Source: an uncultured bacterium (GTDB lineage Bacteria; Bacillota; Clostridia; Lachnospirales; Lachnospiraceae). Taken from it: a stretch of DNA of 7,226 nt. The notes under the pieces are model-generated. The model was given only the letters and a program-made list of their open reading frames with translations. It did no database searches and had not been told where the DNA came from. The stretch is taken from the NCBI GenBank assembly GCA_905214365.1, contig CAJMMH010000143.1, forward strand, positions 1-7,226, read 5' to 3'. A program made the translations under genes and the position numbers. Position 1 is the first letter of the stretch; each line of letters starts with the position of its first letter. Of this stretch, positions 1 to 5,806 are shown one piece after another.

Positions 1-1
1 A

Positions 2-157
2 GTGATTCTGGTTGTATTGATTCTGGCTGTGGCGGCGCCGATTCCGATTCCTGTGTGCAAGACGATGACAGGAATGGCATGGACGGGAACTGACACCGCG
101 CAGATCATGGAAATGATTTTTCAAATACGCTCTGTAACGGTACAAGGAATCAGATAG
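2..157 (+). CDS. C-terminal end of an unidentified protein (partial, runs off left edge)
   Basis: Reading frame 2 is open from the window edge to a TAG stop at 155-157, giving about 51 residues. They begin with a hydrophobic stretch (VILVVLILAVAAPIPIPV, residues 1-18 of the fragment) that could be the end of a membrane helix, followed by a polar tail ending SVTVQGIR. Codons (CTG, GCG, CCG, ATT) match those of the other genes here. A strong + strand terminator begins 18 bases after the stop, which supports a gene ending on this strand. Of the other two + frames, one ends at a TGA at 91-93 and the other has early stops. The minus strand is also open for about 36 codons, so strand is not certain. 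I recognise no family; it may be the end of a permease or other membrane protein. Confidence 0.5.
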   Translation: MILVVLILAVAAPIPIPVCKTMTGMAWTGTDTAQIMEMIFQIRSVTVQGIR

Positions 158-175
158 GATTTGCCATTAACAGAT

Positions 176-229
176 AAAACCGGAGCAGGTTTTGCAAATG
201 TGTATCAGCAAAACCTGCTTCGGTTTTTT
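176..229 (+). terminator. Strong stem-loop terminator, probably bidirectional
   Basis: The arms at 176-195 and 208-227 pair over 20 bases with a single G-U wobble, around a 12-base loop. The right arm runs into six T residues (224-229), the classic rho-independent form for + transcripts from the left-edge gene. The left arm begins with AAAA, so transcripts from the minus-strand cyclase operon would read the same hairpin followed by TTTTAT. It probably ends transcription from both sides between the two convergent genes. Confidence 0.9.
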
Positions 230-282
230 ATCGCGCTGCGGCGGAGGGGAATTATGTTGCTGAAGCGCCCTGCCGCAGGCGG

Positions 283-309
283 AGAATCCTGCAAAGCAGG
301 ATTCTTTTT
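283..309 (+). terminator. Second + strand terminator, touching the cyclase stop codon
   Basis: AGAATCCTGC (283-292) pairs perfectly with GCAGGATTCT (296-305) around an AAA loop, followed by TTTT (306-309). In the + direction this is a compact intrinsic terminator and acts as a back-up to the one at 176-229. Its T-run overlaps the TAA stop of the minus-strand cyclase (310-308). Read on the minus strand the hairpin has no following T-run, so it would mainly form the 3' end structure of the cyclase message. Confidence 0.7.
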
Positions 310-1624
310 AAGAATGCGAGAGATCGTCAGAGGAAGCCGGTTTCTGAGGGAGCGCGGCCAGCTCTTCACTATAGACTTCTTTGTGCTGTCGTTTCTGCTG
401 ATACATGATGGCATCGGCCTGCTGCAGGATTTCATCGATGGAAAGATCGGCGTTCTGTTTGGGAAAGACCGGGATGATACCGCAGCTGAAGCTTTGGGGA
501 TAAGGTCTGGCGGTATTGGCACTGAACGCGTTCTGCATGGCGCGTACTTTTTCTTCCGCCCGCTCTTTGGGACAGCCTTTGAGGACAAAGCAGAACTCAT
601 CGCCGCCGATCCGGGCAAAGATATCCTCGTGCCGGATTTGTGACAGGATCGTTTCAACGAAGCAGCGGATATACCAGTCACCTTCCTGATGTCCATAGTG
701 GTCATTTACATATTTCAGATGATCCAGATCGCAGTAACAGAAAACAAGCGGTTCCCGGAGCGGCTTGGTGCCGGTCAGCAGCTGAGACACCTTTTCGTGG
801 AAAAAGTGCCGGTTGCCAATGCCGGTCAGCATATCCTGATGCGCTTTGATTTCAAGCTGCTCTTCCCGTTCCTTTTCCTCTGTAATCTCACGGATGATGT
901 GGGTGTAGGCTTTTTTGCCCTGCCATTTCATCCGTCCGGTTGTAATCCGGTAGATGCGGTGCGCGGAATTGGAGGTCTCCCAGGTGCATTTGTCAGTTTC
1001 GCTGTCGGCAGAGCCGGAGGCCTGGCTGTTCTGCATCTCTTTTACATGATTCAGGCACAGAGTCAGAAGCTCATCCGTCTGAAAATAGCCGGAATCATTC
1101 TGGCTGCAATAGAGAACCGTTCCATTGGCCGCGTCTGTGACAAGGATTTTTTCTTCGCTGCGGCTGATCAGCGTGACGAGAAGTTGGTTGTAGCCTTCTA
1201 ACATAGCCGCGTTCCTTTTTTCGATGAAGGCTTCTTGGCGGAGCGATTCTTCCCGCTCGGACAGCTGGCGCGTCATCGTATTGAAGGCTTCTGAAAATTC
1301 ACCGAGGTAAGAAACGGTCTGGGAATAATCGCCTTTTGCAACCTGCTTTGCCTGCCATGTCAGGTGATTCAGATTGGCATGGATATTTTTGAGATTTTCA
1401 CAGAGAGGGTTGTGCCGCGAAGGAGTGAATTCTGAGAGGTTTCCGAGGGACAGCGCAGCGGAATATGCTTTCATTTCCATAATTGCCTTGTCCAGATACT
1501 GAAGACCGCGGCCGAGTTTCTGGTACGGCTCATCCAGATCAGAAAGAGCCAGACTGGAAACCTTCGTGTCATACAGGATGCTTCTCAGATATTCAAATAA
1601 GAGGTCGCAGTTTTTATCTTCCAT
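308..1624 (-). CDS. Soluble HAMP-PAS-GGDEF diguanylate cyclase
   Basis: A 438-residue protein that should make cyclic di-GMP from two GTP in the cytoplasm. Residues 1-85 are an unassigned helical N-terminus. Residues 87-128 look like a HAMP linker (AKGDYSQTVSYLGEFSEAFNTM), 155-250 like a PAS domain ending in ITEEKEREEQLE, and 260-415 are the GGDEF domain. Seen in it are DMLTGIGNR (264-272), the metal-binding CDLD (298-301) and an intact GGDEF (340-344). RHED (331-334) lies exactly five residues before GGDEF, the position of the RxxD product-inhibition site. There is no signal peptide or membrane helix, which is unusual for a HAMP protein. A short Ser/Asp-rich tail ends it. ATG at 1624 is preceded by AGGAG (1637-1633), which overlaps the V4R stop codon, so the two genes are co-transcribed and probably translationally coupled. 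The cyclase assignment is secure; the signal sensed is unknown. Confidence 0.95.
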   Translation of the reverse strand: MEDKNCDLLFEYLRSILYDTKVSSLALSDLDEPYQKLGRGLQYLDKAIMEMKAYSAALSLGNLSEFTPSRHNPLCENLKNIHANLNHLTWQAKQVAKGDYSQTVSYLGEFSEAFNTMTRQLSEREESLRQEAFIEKRNAAMLEGYNQLLVTLISRSEEKILVTDAANGTVLYCSQNDSGYFQTDELLTLCLNHVKEMQNSQASGSADSETDKCTWETSNSAHRIYRITTGRMKWQGKKAYTHIIREITEEKEREEQLEIKAHQDMLTGIGNRHFFHEKVSQLLTGTKPLREPLVFCYCDLDHLKYVNDHYGHQEGDWYIRCFVETILSQIRHEDIFARIGGDEFCFVLKGCPKERAEEKVRAMQNAFSANTARPYPQSFSCGIIPVFPKQNADLSIDEILQQADAIMYQQKRQHKEVYSEELAALPQKPASSDDLSHS

Positions 1625-1632
1625 GCAGGAAA

Positions 1633-1637
1633 CTCCT
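1633..1637 (-). promoter_or_regulatory. Ribosome binding site of the cyclase overlapping the V4R stop
   Basis: The minus-strand sequence TAGGAG contains both the TAG stop of the V4R gene (1638-1636) and the AGGAG site of the cyclase, 8 bases before its ATG. Ribosomes ending the V4R gene arrive directly on the cyclase start, so translational coupling and a fixed ratio of the two proteins are likely. Confidence 0.8.
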
Positions 1638-2193
1638 AATGATTGTCTTTTTGTGCAGTCTCATCGATATCAGCGCGGAACCGGCATACACGGTCGCCGG
1701 TCGCCCAGCAGTCGATTTCGACCGCAATGTAAGGCTTTTTGAAATAGTAGGATAAAAGCCCGGAAATAAAGCCTTCGTCATAGTTGCAGACAGTTTCGCC
1801 GAGAACTGGAAGGCCGGAACAGTCGGCGTCCTCCGATACAGTCAGAATGATCCGGCCGGTCTCCGGGTTGATATCCTCAATACGGAGTACGCCGATTTTA
1901 TATTCCTGGAGTTTGTTCTGCAGTTCACTGATAAAGGAATCAAGCGGCTGATCGATATTGAGCATATGCTTTGCAAAATAGGTACCGGCAAGATGTCCGG
2001 CATTCCGGAAAAGCTCAATCTGAACATCCTTTCCGAAGCGTGAGACGAGCGCCTCCTTCAGCGAATATTCCAACATACGGTAAACAAAAACAGGCAGCTG
2101 TTCACCAAGGTTGCCGCGGCTGTTTTCATCGTAAGCCAGACAATCCTCAAAAGAAATTGGTTTCAGTGTCTCCATAAAAATATTGTCATCCAT
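1636..2193 (-). CDS. V4R-domain (4-vinyl reductase-like) ligand-sensor protein
   Basis: A 185-residue soluble protein. Residues about 35-175 fit the V4R family, part of the ligand-binding fold shared with BchJ, the sensor regions of XylR/DmpR-type regulators and TRAPP subunits. The best marker is the C-terminal stretch GLLSYYFKKPYIAVEIDCWA followed by TGDRVCRF (145-172). C136, E159, C162 and C170 have gaps of 23, 3 and 8 residues, which match the zinc ligands of the phenol sensor MopR as I recall them. It has no DNA-binding or ATPase domain, so it is not a regulator by itself. It is the first gene of an operon with the diguanylate cyclase 11 bases downstream, suggesting that it senses a small molecule and acts on the cyclase, perhaps by direct contact (inference). 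ATG at 2193 follows AAAGGAG with an 8-base gap. The name 4-vinyl reductase should not be read as an enzymatic function. Confidence 0.85.
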   Translation of the reverse strand: MDDNIFMETLKPISFEDCLAYDENSRGNLGEQLPVFVYRMLEYSLKEALVSRFGKDVQIELFRNAGHLAGTYFAKHMLNIDQPLDSFISELQNKLQEYKIGVLRIEDINPETGRIILTVSEDADCSGLPVLGETVCNYDEGFISGLLSYYFKKPYIAVEIDCWATGDRVCRFRADIDETAQKDNH

Positions 2194-2201
2194 GTTCGCA
2201 G

Positions 2202-2208
2202 CTCCTTT
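2202..2208 (-). promoter_or_regulatory. Ribosome binding site of the V4R gene
   Basis: On the minus strand AAAGGAG stands 8 bases before the ATG at 2193. It fixes that start over any upstream alternative. Confidence 0.85.
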
Positions 2209-2310
2209 CGTTAATCATACGTCAAATGTTATGAGAATTGCGAAAACTGCAAAGCAGCGAGGCAATCAGTGAATATCAGGTAAATCAAAAATCATTCCCG
2301 CGATCTGCAC

Positions 2311-2389
2311 GCCCAAATTTGCGGTATCTTTTGCCCAAATTCGGTTGCCCACTATGACGCCCTCATCTGTGCAAAATCTCCCGCAAATT
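2311..2389 (-). repeat. Repeated AATTTGGGC-type words in the V4R operon leader
   Basis: On the + strand GCCCAAATT occurs at 2311-2319 and again at 2333-2341, exactly 22 bases apart (two helical turns). A related CCGCAAATT lies at 2381-2389. The first copy extends to an 8-bp palindrome CAAATTTG (2314-2321). A second word also repeats, TATGACGC at 2353-2360 and TGTGACGC at 2389-2396. These could be protein-binding sites or parts of a leader RNA fold. No factor can be named. Confidence 0.4.
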
Positions 2390-2437
2390 GTGACGCACAT
2401 CTTGCAGACAAGTCAATGGTCTGGTTATTTCGAGAAC

Positions 2438-2453
2438 GCTATACTAGTATAGC
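2438..2453. promoter_or_regulatory. Perfect 16-bp palindrome, candidate operator
   Basis: GCTATACTAGTATAGC is a perfect inverted repeat. With one mismatched pair (2437/2454) it extends to 22 bp, ending AA at 2435-2436 and TT at 2455-2456. It covers the -10 box and the predicted start of the minus-strand promoter, the usual place for a repressor site. An A/T-rich dyad around a central CTAG resembles sites of GntR-type and similar dimeric repressors, but the family cannot be fixed from the site alone, and no regulator gene is present in the window. Confidence 0.6.
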
Positions 2454-2474
2454 ATTATTCGGTAGGAGATTCAA
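2446..2474 (-). promoter_or_regulatory. Promoter of the V4R-cyclase operon
   Basis: On the minus strand TTGAAT (2474-2469) is separated by 17 bases from TATACT (2451-2446). The -10 is preceded by TGC, making an extended -10 (TGCTATACT). This fits a housekeeping sigma-A promoter and predicts a start near 2439 and a leader of about 245 nt before the V4R ATG. The palindrome over the -10 implies repression. Confidence 0.65.
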
Positions 2475-2568
2475 CTGACAGATTAATGAAAAAGATGCTG
2501 CTGTTTTCACGTTGCTTACATAGTAACCCTATGAATTGCATCAAAAAGATCGATCAGATGAGAAACTC

Positions 2569-2598
2569 TTGTAAAAACAGAAAGCTGTGTGATACAAT
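2569..2598 (+). promoter_or_regulatory. Promoter of the amidohydrolase-GH36(-MATE) operon
   Basis: TTGTAA (2569-2574), an 18-base spacer and TACAAT (2593-2598) preceded by TGA form a sigma-A-like promoter with an extended -10. The start would be near 2605, leaving a leader of about 92 nt. The spacer contains a small inverted repeat, ACAG-AAAG-CTGT (2577-2588), which might be an operator half-site pair, but it is short enough to be chance. Confidence 0.6.
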
Positions 2599-2696
2599 AC
2601 AGGAAGTGTTTCAGAAAAAAAGAATGGGAAAAGTGCGAAGCGGAGCAGCGGAATGCGAATGGCCGCGCTATGTGCGTTTCCGGAAAGGAATTGAAT

Positions 2697-3479
2697 ATGA
2701 AAGTAATTGATTTTCACACACATCCATATGATTGCCTGGATGAATTTTTATGTATGTATCCGGACGTGTTTGAACCATCACTGCAGCAGGCGAAGGAGGA
2801 TCTGGAAACGGCCGGGATTGTCCATATCTGCGGGTCGGTTCTGTCAAAGACAAAGTATGACGGAAGCTTTGCGTATCTGCGCCGCCTGAACGATAAGGCG
2901 TTAGCATACGCGGAAAAACTGGATGGCTTTTATACGCCGGGATTCCACATTCATCCGGATTTTGTGGAGGAATCCTGTGAGGAAATTGAGCGGATGGCAG
3001 AAAAAGGAGTCCGTCTGATCGGTGAGCTGGTTCCGTATATGCATGGCTGGCACTATGACCATCCAGGTCTGGCAGAGATTCTGGATGCCGCGCAGAAGCA
3101 TCATATGGTTGTCAGCTATCATACCATGAAGGAGGACTGGCCGGGGATGGAAGCGATGATCGCAGACCATCCAGGGCTGACGTTTGTTGCGGCGCATCCG
3201 GGAGAAAAGGATCAGTTTTTCGGTCATCTGGAAATGATGAAAAAGTATCCGAACGCGTTCCTGGATCTGTCCGGAACGGGTCTGTTCCGGTATGGAATCC
3301 TGTCCTACGGTGTAAGAGAAGCAGGGGCAGAGCGTTTCCTGTTTGGAACGGATTATCCGATCTGCAATCCGAGGATGTACGTGCAGGCGGTTCTGCATGA
3401 ACAGCTGACACCAGAGCAGCATGAGCAGGTATTGTACGGCAACGCGCTGCGGATTCTTCCGGAGATTGAGCGAAAATAA
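2697..3479 (+). CDS. Amidohydrolase family 2 (TIM-barrel metal-dependent hydrolase)
   Basis: A 260-residue cytoplasmic protein with the metal-site pattern of the Amidohydro_2 family. Seen are FHTH with H7 and H9 after the first strand, GFHIHPDF (82-89), GELVPY with E110, SYHT with H142, AAHPG with H167, and FGTDYP with D219. It ends with YGNALRIL (247-254), the usual helix of this family. Members hydrolyse or decarboxylate small molecules using one metal ion, commonly zinc; the substrate here is unknown. ATG at 2697 is chosen because AAAGGAA stands 6 bases before it and the conserved VIDFHTH starts at once. The same frame is open upstream to 2589, but that part overlaps the promoter and has no family features. 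The next gene, GH36, begins 82 bases downstream with no terminator between, so the enzyme probably acts in the same pathway, perhaps on the aglycone or another product (inference). Confidence 0.88.
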   Translation: MKVIDFHTHPYDCLDEFLCMYPDVFEPSLQQAKEDLETAGIVHICGSVLSKTKYDGSFAYLRRLNDKALAYAEKLDGFYTPGFHIHPDFVEESCEEIERMAEKGVRLIGELVPYMHGWHYDHPGLAEILDAAQKHHMVVSYHTMKEDWPGMEAMIADHPGLTFVAAHPGEKDQFFGHLEMMKKYPNAFLDLSGTGLFRYGILSYGVREAGAERFLFGTDYPICNPRMYVQAVLHEQLTPEQHEQVLYGNALRILPEIERK

Positions 3480-3546
3480 ACGTTTCCTGCTTCAGCGCGC
3501 AGAGTAAAATGATAGGAAGCGGGTTTCGAGAGTATATTGGATAAAG

Positions 3547-3553
3547 AAGGAGG
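3547..3553 (+). promoter_or_regulatory. Near-perfect ribosome binding site of the GH36 gene
   Basis: AAGGAGG lies 8 bases before the ATG at 3562. It is the strongest site in the window and predicts high translation. The rest of the 82-base gap holds a GCTTC/GAAGC stem with a loop of about 22 bases, but no T-run and no good -35/-10 pair. Confidence 0.85.
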
Positions 3554-3561
3554 AACGCCTT

Positions 3562-5715
3562 ATGGGAAGAGCAAGAACATTGCTGAGCCGTTTTGTATTG
3601 GGGGATATGACGGCACGGTATCTGTTGGAGGACGGCGGACAGGTTGATCTGCTGCTTGTACCGGCGGGACGGGAAAAGGATCTGCTGCCGGAAGGAAAGG
3701 ATCAGAAAACGGTGCAGGGCGACAGTCTGGCGCAGGTGAAGCTGCTGAGGGACCCGTATTCCGGCGGATACGCGGGCGGCACGTCGATGCGGAACAGTGA
3801 TACGGTCAACCAGTTCCATTATGAAAAGCAGGAGGTCCGGGAGGACGGAGAAAGCCTGTGGATTGATACTGTTCTGAACGATGGGCGCGGACACCGCGTG
3901 GTACATACGCTTGGCTGGAAGAAGGGCAATCTGTCAGCGGACAGTACGACAACGTTTATCAATGAATCGGATCAGGAGGAAACGTTGGAGCTGCTGTCCA
4001 GTTTTTCACTCAGCGAGATTACGCCGTTTGAGGAAGCGGATGCCTGCGGCTGTCTGAAGCTTCACCGGATCCGGAGCAAATGGAGCAGCGAAGGCCGTCT
4101 GGTTACGGAAACAATTGAAGATCTGCAGTTGGAACCATCCTGGGCGTATTGGCAGGTCAATTGCACCCGGTACGGACAGATCGGCTCGATGCCGGTGAAG
4201 GGATTTTTCCCATTCGGCGCGGTCGAAGATACGAAAGCAGGAGTTGTGTGGGCGGCGCAGCTGGCAATTGAATCGTCGTGGCAGATGGAGATTTACCGCA
4301 GGGACGACGGTCTGGCAATGTCGGGCGGTCTGGCGGACCGTGAATATGGCCACTGGATGAAAACGGTAGCGCCGGGCAAGTCATTTACATCGCCGAAAGC
4401 GATTCTGACGGTATGCAGCGACGATGTAAATTGTGCGTGCCAGCGGCTGACGCAGTACGCGGAGCAGTATGCGGATCAGGAACCGGAGAGCGAGCAGCAT
4501 CTGCCGATTCTCTTCAATGAGTACTGCACCACCTGGGGATATCCGTCCCATGAAAATATTGCCGGGATTTTGAATGCGGTAAAAGGAAAAGGGCTGGAAT
4601 ACTTCGTGATTGATTGCGGCTGGTTTGTGGAGGAAGGAAAGCACTGGAGCCGCAGCATGGGCGATTATGTTCCGTCTGACAAGCTGTTTCCGGATGGTTT
4701 GGGGGCGGTCAGCGAGGATATCCGGAAGGCAGGTATGAAGCCAGGTATCTGGTTTGAAATCGACAACGTGGGAAAATTCGCGCATATTTATCAGAACGGA
4801 GAACTGCTGCTTCACCGGGATGGAAATGTGCTGACAACGGTGGACCGCAGGTTTTTTGACATGAGGAAGCCGGAAACGATTGCGTATCTGACAGACCGCG
4901 TGATCGGACAGCTTAAGAAGTATGGATTCGAGTACATGAAGATGGACTATAACGACACCATCGGTCTTGGCTGCGACGGCGCGGAGTCTCTGGGAGAAGG
5001 ACTGCGCCAGGACAGAGAGGCTTCCGTGGAGTTTGTCCGTAAGGTAAAGCGTGAGGTGCCGGGTATCATTCTGGAAAACTGCGCGTCTGGCGGGCACAAG
5101 CTGGAGCCGCTGATGATGAGCCTGTGCAGCATGGCTTCGTTTTCCGACGCGCATGAATGCGAGGAGATCCCGGTTATCGCGGCGGCGCTGCATCGCTGCA
5201 TTCTGCCGCGGCAGAGTCAGATCTGGGCGGTTATCCGCAGGACTGATTCGCTGAAGCGGATTGCCTATACGCTGACCAATACGTTCCTTGGCCGGATGTG
5301 TTTCTCCGGCGATGTCACGGAACTGTCGCAGGAACAGTGGCGGGTGATTGAGGACGCAATGGCATTTTACCGCAGGATTGCGCCAGTCATCAAGCATGGC
5401 TATTCTTATATTTACAGCAGGAAGGGTGCAAGCGACCGCCATCTGACCGGTTGGCAGGCGGTTGTGCGTACAAGCCGGAGTCAGAAGGATATCCTCAAGG
5501 ATCCGGCTCCGAAGGAAGCGTATGTTACGGTGCATATCTTCCATGGGGAAGTGCCGAAGCAGATTGAAATTGAGCTTCCGGAAGGCTGCCCGACCCGGAT
5601 CAAAGCAGTGTATGCCGGAACTGAAATCAAGGCGCGGACCGAAGGAAGCAAACTGATTGTCGAGCCAACGGAAGAAATGGAGGCAATAGGCGTCTATTTG
5701 TGCATGCATGAGTAA
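3562..5715 (+). CDS. GH36-family alpha-galactosidase-like glycoside hydrolase
   Basis: A 717-residue protein, close to the usual GH36 length, with no signal peptide, so it acts on glycosides already inside the cell. Residues about 1-300 form the beta-rich N-terminal domain, 310-620 the TIM barrel and 630-717 a beta-rich C-terminus. Barrel markers are DCGWF (351-355), KPGIWFEID (393-401), KMDYN (460-464) with the likely nucleophile D462, ENCASGGHK (505-513), and SFSDAHE (526-532) with D529 as the likely acid/base. Classic GH36 enzymes have CxSGGxRxD and a WxSDD-type acid/base motif. Here these read CASGGHKLE and FSDAHE, which suggests a side branch that may prefer another alpha-galactoside or alpha-N-acetylgalactosaminide. 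The late barrel also carries LPRQSQIWAV (548-557) and FLGRMCFSGD (575-584). The gene lies between the amidohydrolase and a MATE transporter in the same direction. Fold and family are secure; the substrate is not. Confidence 0.9.
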   Translation: MGRARTLLSRFVLGDMTARYLLEDGGQVDLLLVPAGREKDLLPEGKDQKTVQGDSLAQVKLLRDPYSGGYAGGTSMRNSDTVNQFHYEKQEVREDGESLWIDTVLNDGRGHRVVHTLGWKKGNLSADSTTTFINESDQEETLELLSSFSLSEITPFEEADACGCLKLHRIRSKWSSEGRLVTETIEDLQLEPSWAYWQVNCTRYGQIGSMPVKGFFPFGAVEDTKAGVVWAAQLAIESSWQMEIYRRDDGLAMSGGLADREYGHWMKTVAPGKSFTSPKAILTVCSDDVNCACQRLTQYAEQYADQEPESEQHLPILFNEYCTTWGYPSHENIAGILNAVKGKGLEYFVIDCGWFVEEGKHWSRSMGDYVPSDKLFPDGLGAVSEDIRKAGMKPGIWFEIDNVGKFAHIYQNGELLLHRDGNVLTTVDRRFFDMRKPETIAYLTDRVIGQLKKYGFEYMKMDYNDTIGLGCDGAESLGEGLRQDREASVEFVRKVKREVPGIILENCASGGHKLEPLMMSLCSMASFSDAHECEEIPVIAAALHRCILPRQSQIWAVIRRTDSLKRIAYTLTNTFLGRMCFSGDVTELSQEQWRVIEDAMAFYRRIAPVIKHGYSYIYSRKGASDRHLTGWQAVVRTSRSQKDILKDPAPKEAYVTVHIFHGEVPKQIEIELPEGCPTRIKAVYAGTEIKARTEGSKLIVEPTEEMEAIGVYLCMHE

Positions 5716-5744
5716 GGGCATGGATATCGGACAGGCGGAACTAT

Positions 5745-5780
5745 ATGAGTAAATGGGGCGGCTGTCCAGATTGCAAATGA
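5745..5780 (+). CDS. Possible 11-residue leader peptide before the MATE gene
   Basis: ATG at 5745 opens MSKWGGCPDCK and ends at TGA (5778-5780). The stop overlaps an in-frame upstream ATG of the transporter (5777-5779) as ATGA, the arrangement typical of translational coupling. The upstream GGCGG (5734-5738) is a weak ribosome binding site. The CPDC pair is a possible thiol or metal motif, but at this length it may be chance. A tiny open frame in a 91-base gap is easy to find by accident, so this is a candidate only. Confidence 0.25.
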   Translation: MSKWGGCPDCK

Positions 5781-5806
5781 AGAGAAACGAGAGGAATTAC
5801 AAACGA

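Larger units (their letters stand above)
2194..2696. other. Divergent intergenic region (503 bases)
   Basis: No convincing gene lies here. Reading outward, it contains the 5' leader of the V4R-cyclase operon (about 2439-2194), a palindrome over that operon's start (2438-2453), its promoter (2446-2474), and a + strand promoter and leader for the amidohydrolase operon (2569-2696). The leader part holds AATTTGGGC words on the minus strand and a small CTGC-TTT-GCAG stem at 2257-2247 that is too short to be a terminator. I do not recognise a known riboswitch, including either cyclic di-GMP class. Confidence 0.7.

Noticed and set aside
161..1201. Plus-strand open frames at 161-643 and 689-1201
   Set aside because: They are antisense to the diguanylate cyclase, whose GGDEF, RxxD and DLD motifs are unambiguous. 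The first also reads through both terminators.
2214..2219. TATGAT on the minus strand as a -10 just before the V4R gene
   Set aside because: The start would fall inside the ribosome binding site and no -35 is present.
2194..2439. Cyclic di-GMP riboswitch controlling the cyclase operon
   Set aside because: I looked for the conserved cores of the known classes in the leader and did not see them. A covariance-model search would settle it.
2440..2445. A plus-strand -10 (TATACT) within the palindrome
   Set aside because: The palindrome produces the hexamer on both strands, but on + no -35 lies at 16-18 bases. The minus strand has both a -35 and an extended -10.
2589..2696. Longer N-terminus for the amidohydrolase starting at 2589
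   Set aside because: This start lies within the -10 region and has no ribosome binding site. The family's VIDFHTH strand normally begins the protein, as it does from 2697.
2486..2710. A 74-codon plus-strand frame before the amidohydrolase (MKKMLLFSRC...)
   Set aside because: The nearest AGGAG is about 18 bases away, too far. The predicted promoter lies inside it, the protein has no recognisable feature, and its composition is unlike the real genes. It overlaps the next start by 14 bases, so it is most likely chance.
3480..3561. Terminator or promoter between the amidohydrolase and GH36
   Set aside because: The only stem has a loop of about 22 bases and no T-run, and the TAAAAT and TATATT words lack a matching -35.
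4381..5721. A 446-codon open frame on the minus strand opposite GH36, with others at 3112-3906 and 4006-4353
   Set aside because: They lie antisense to a secure GH36 or amidohydrolase gene and arise from its codon bias. Their proteins are rich in Arg, His, Pro and Cys, show no family motif, and have no convincing ribosome binding site.
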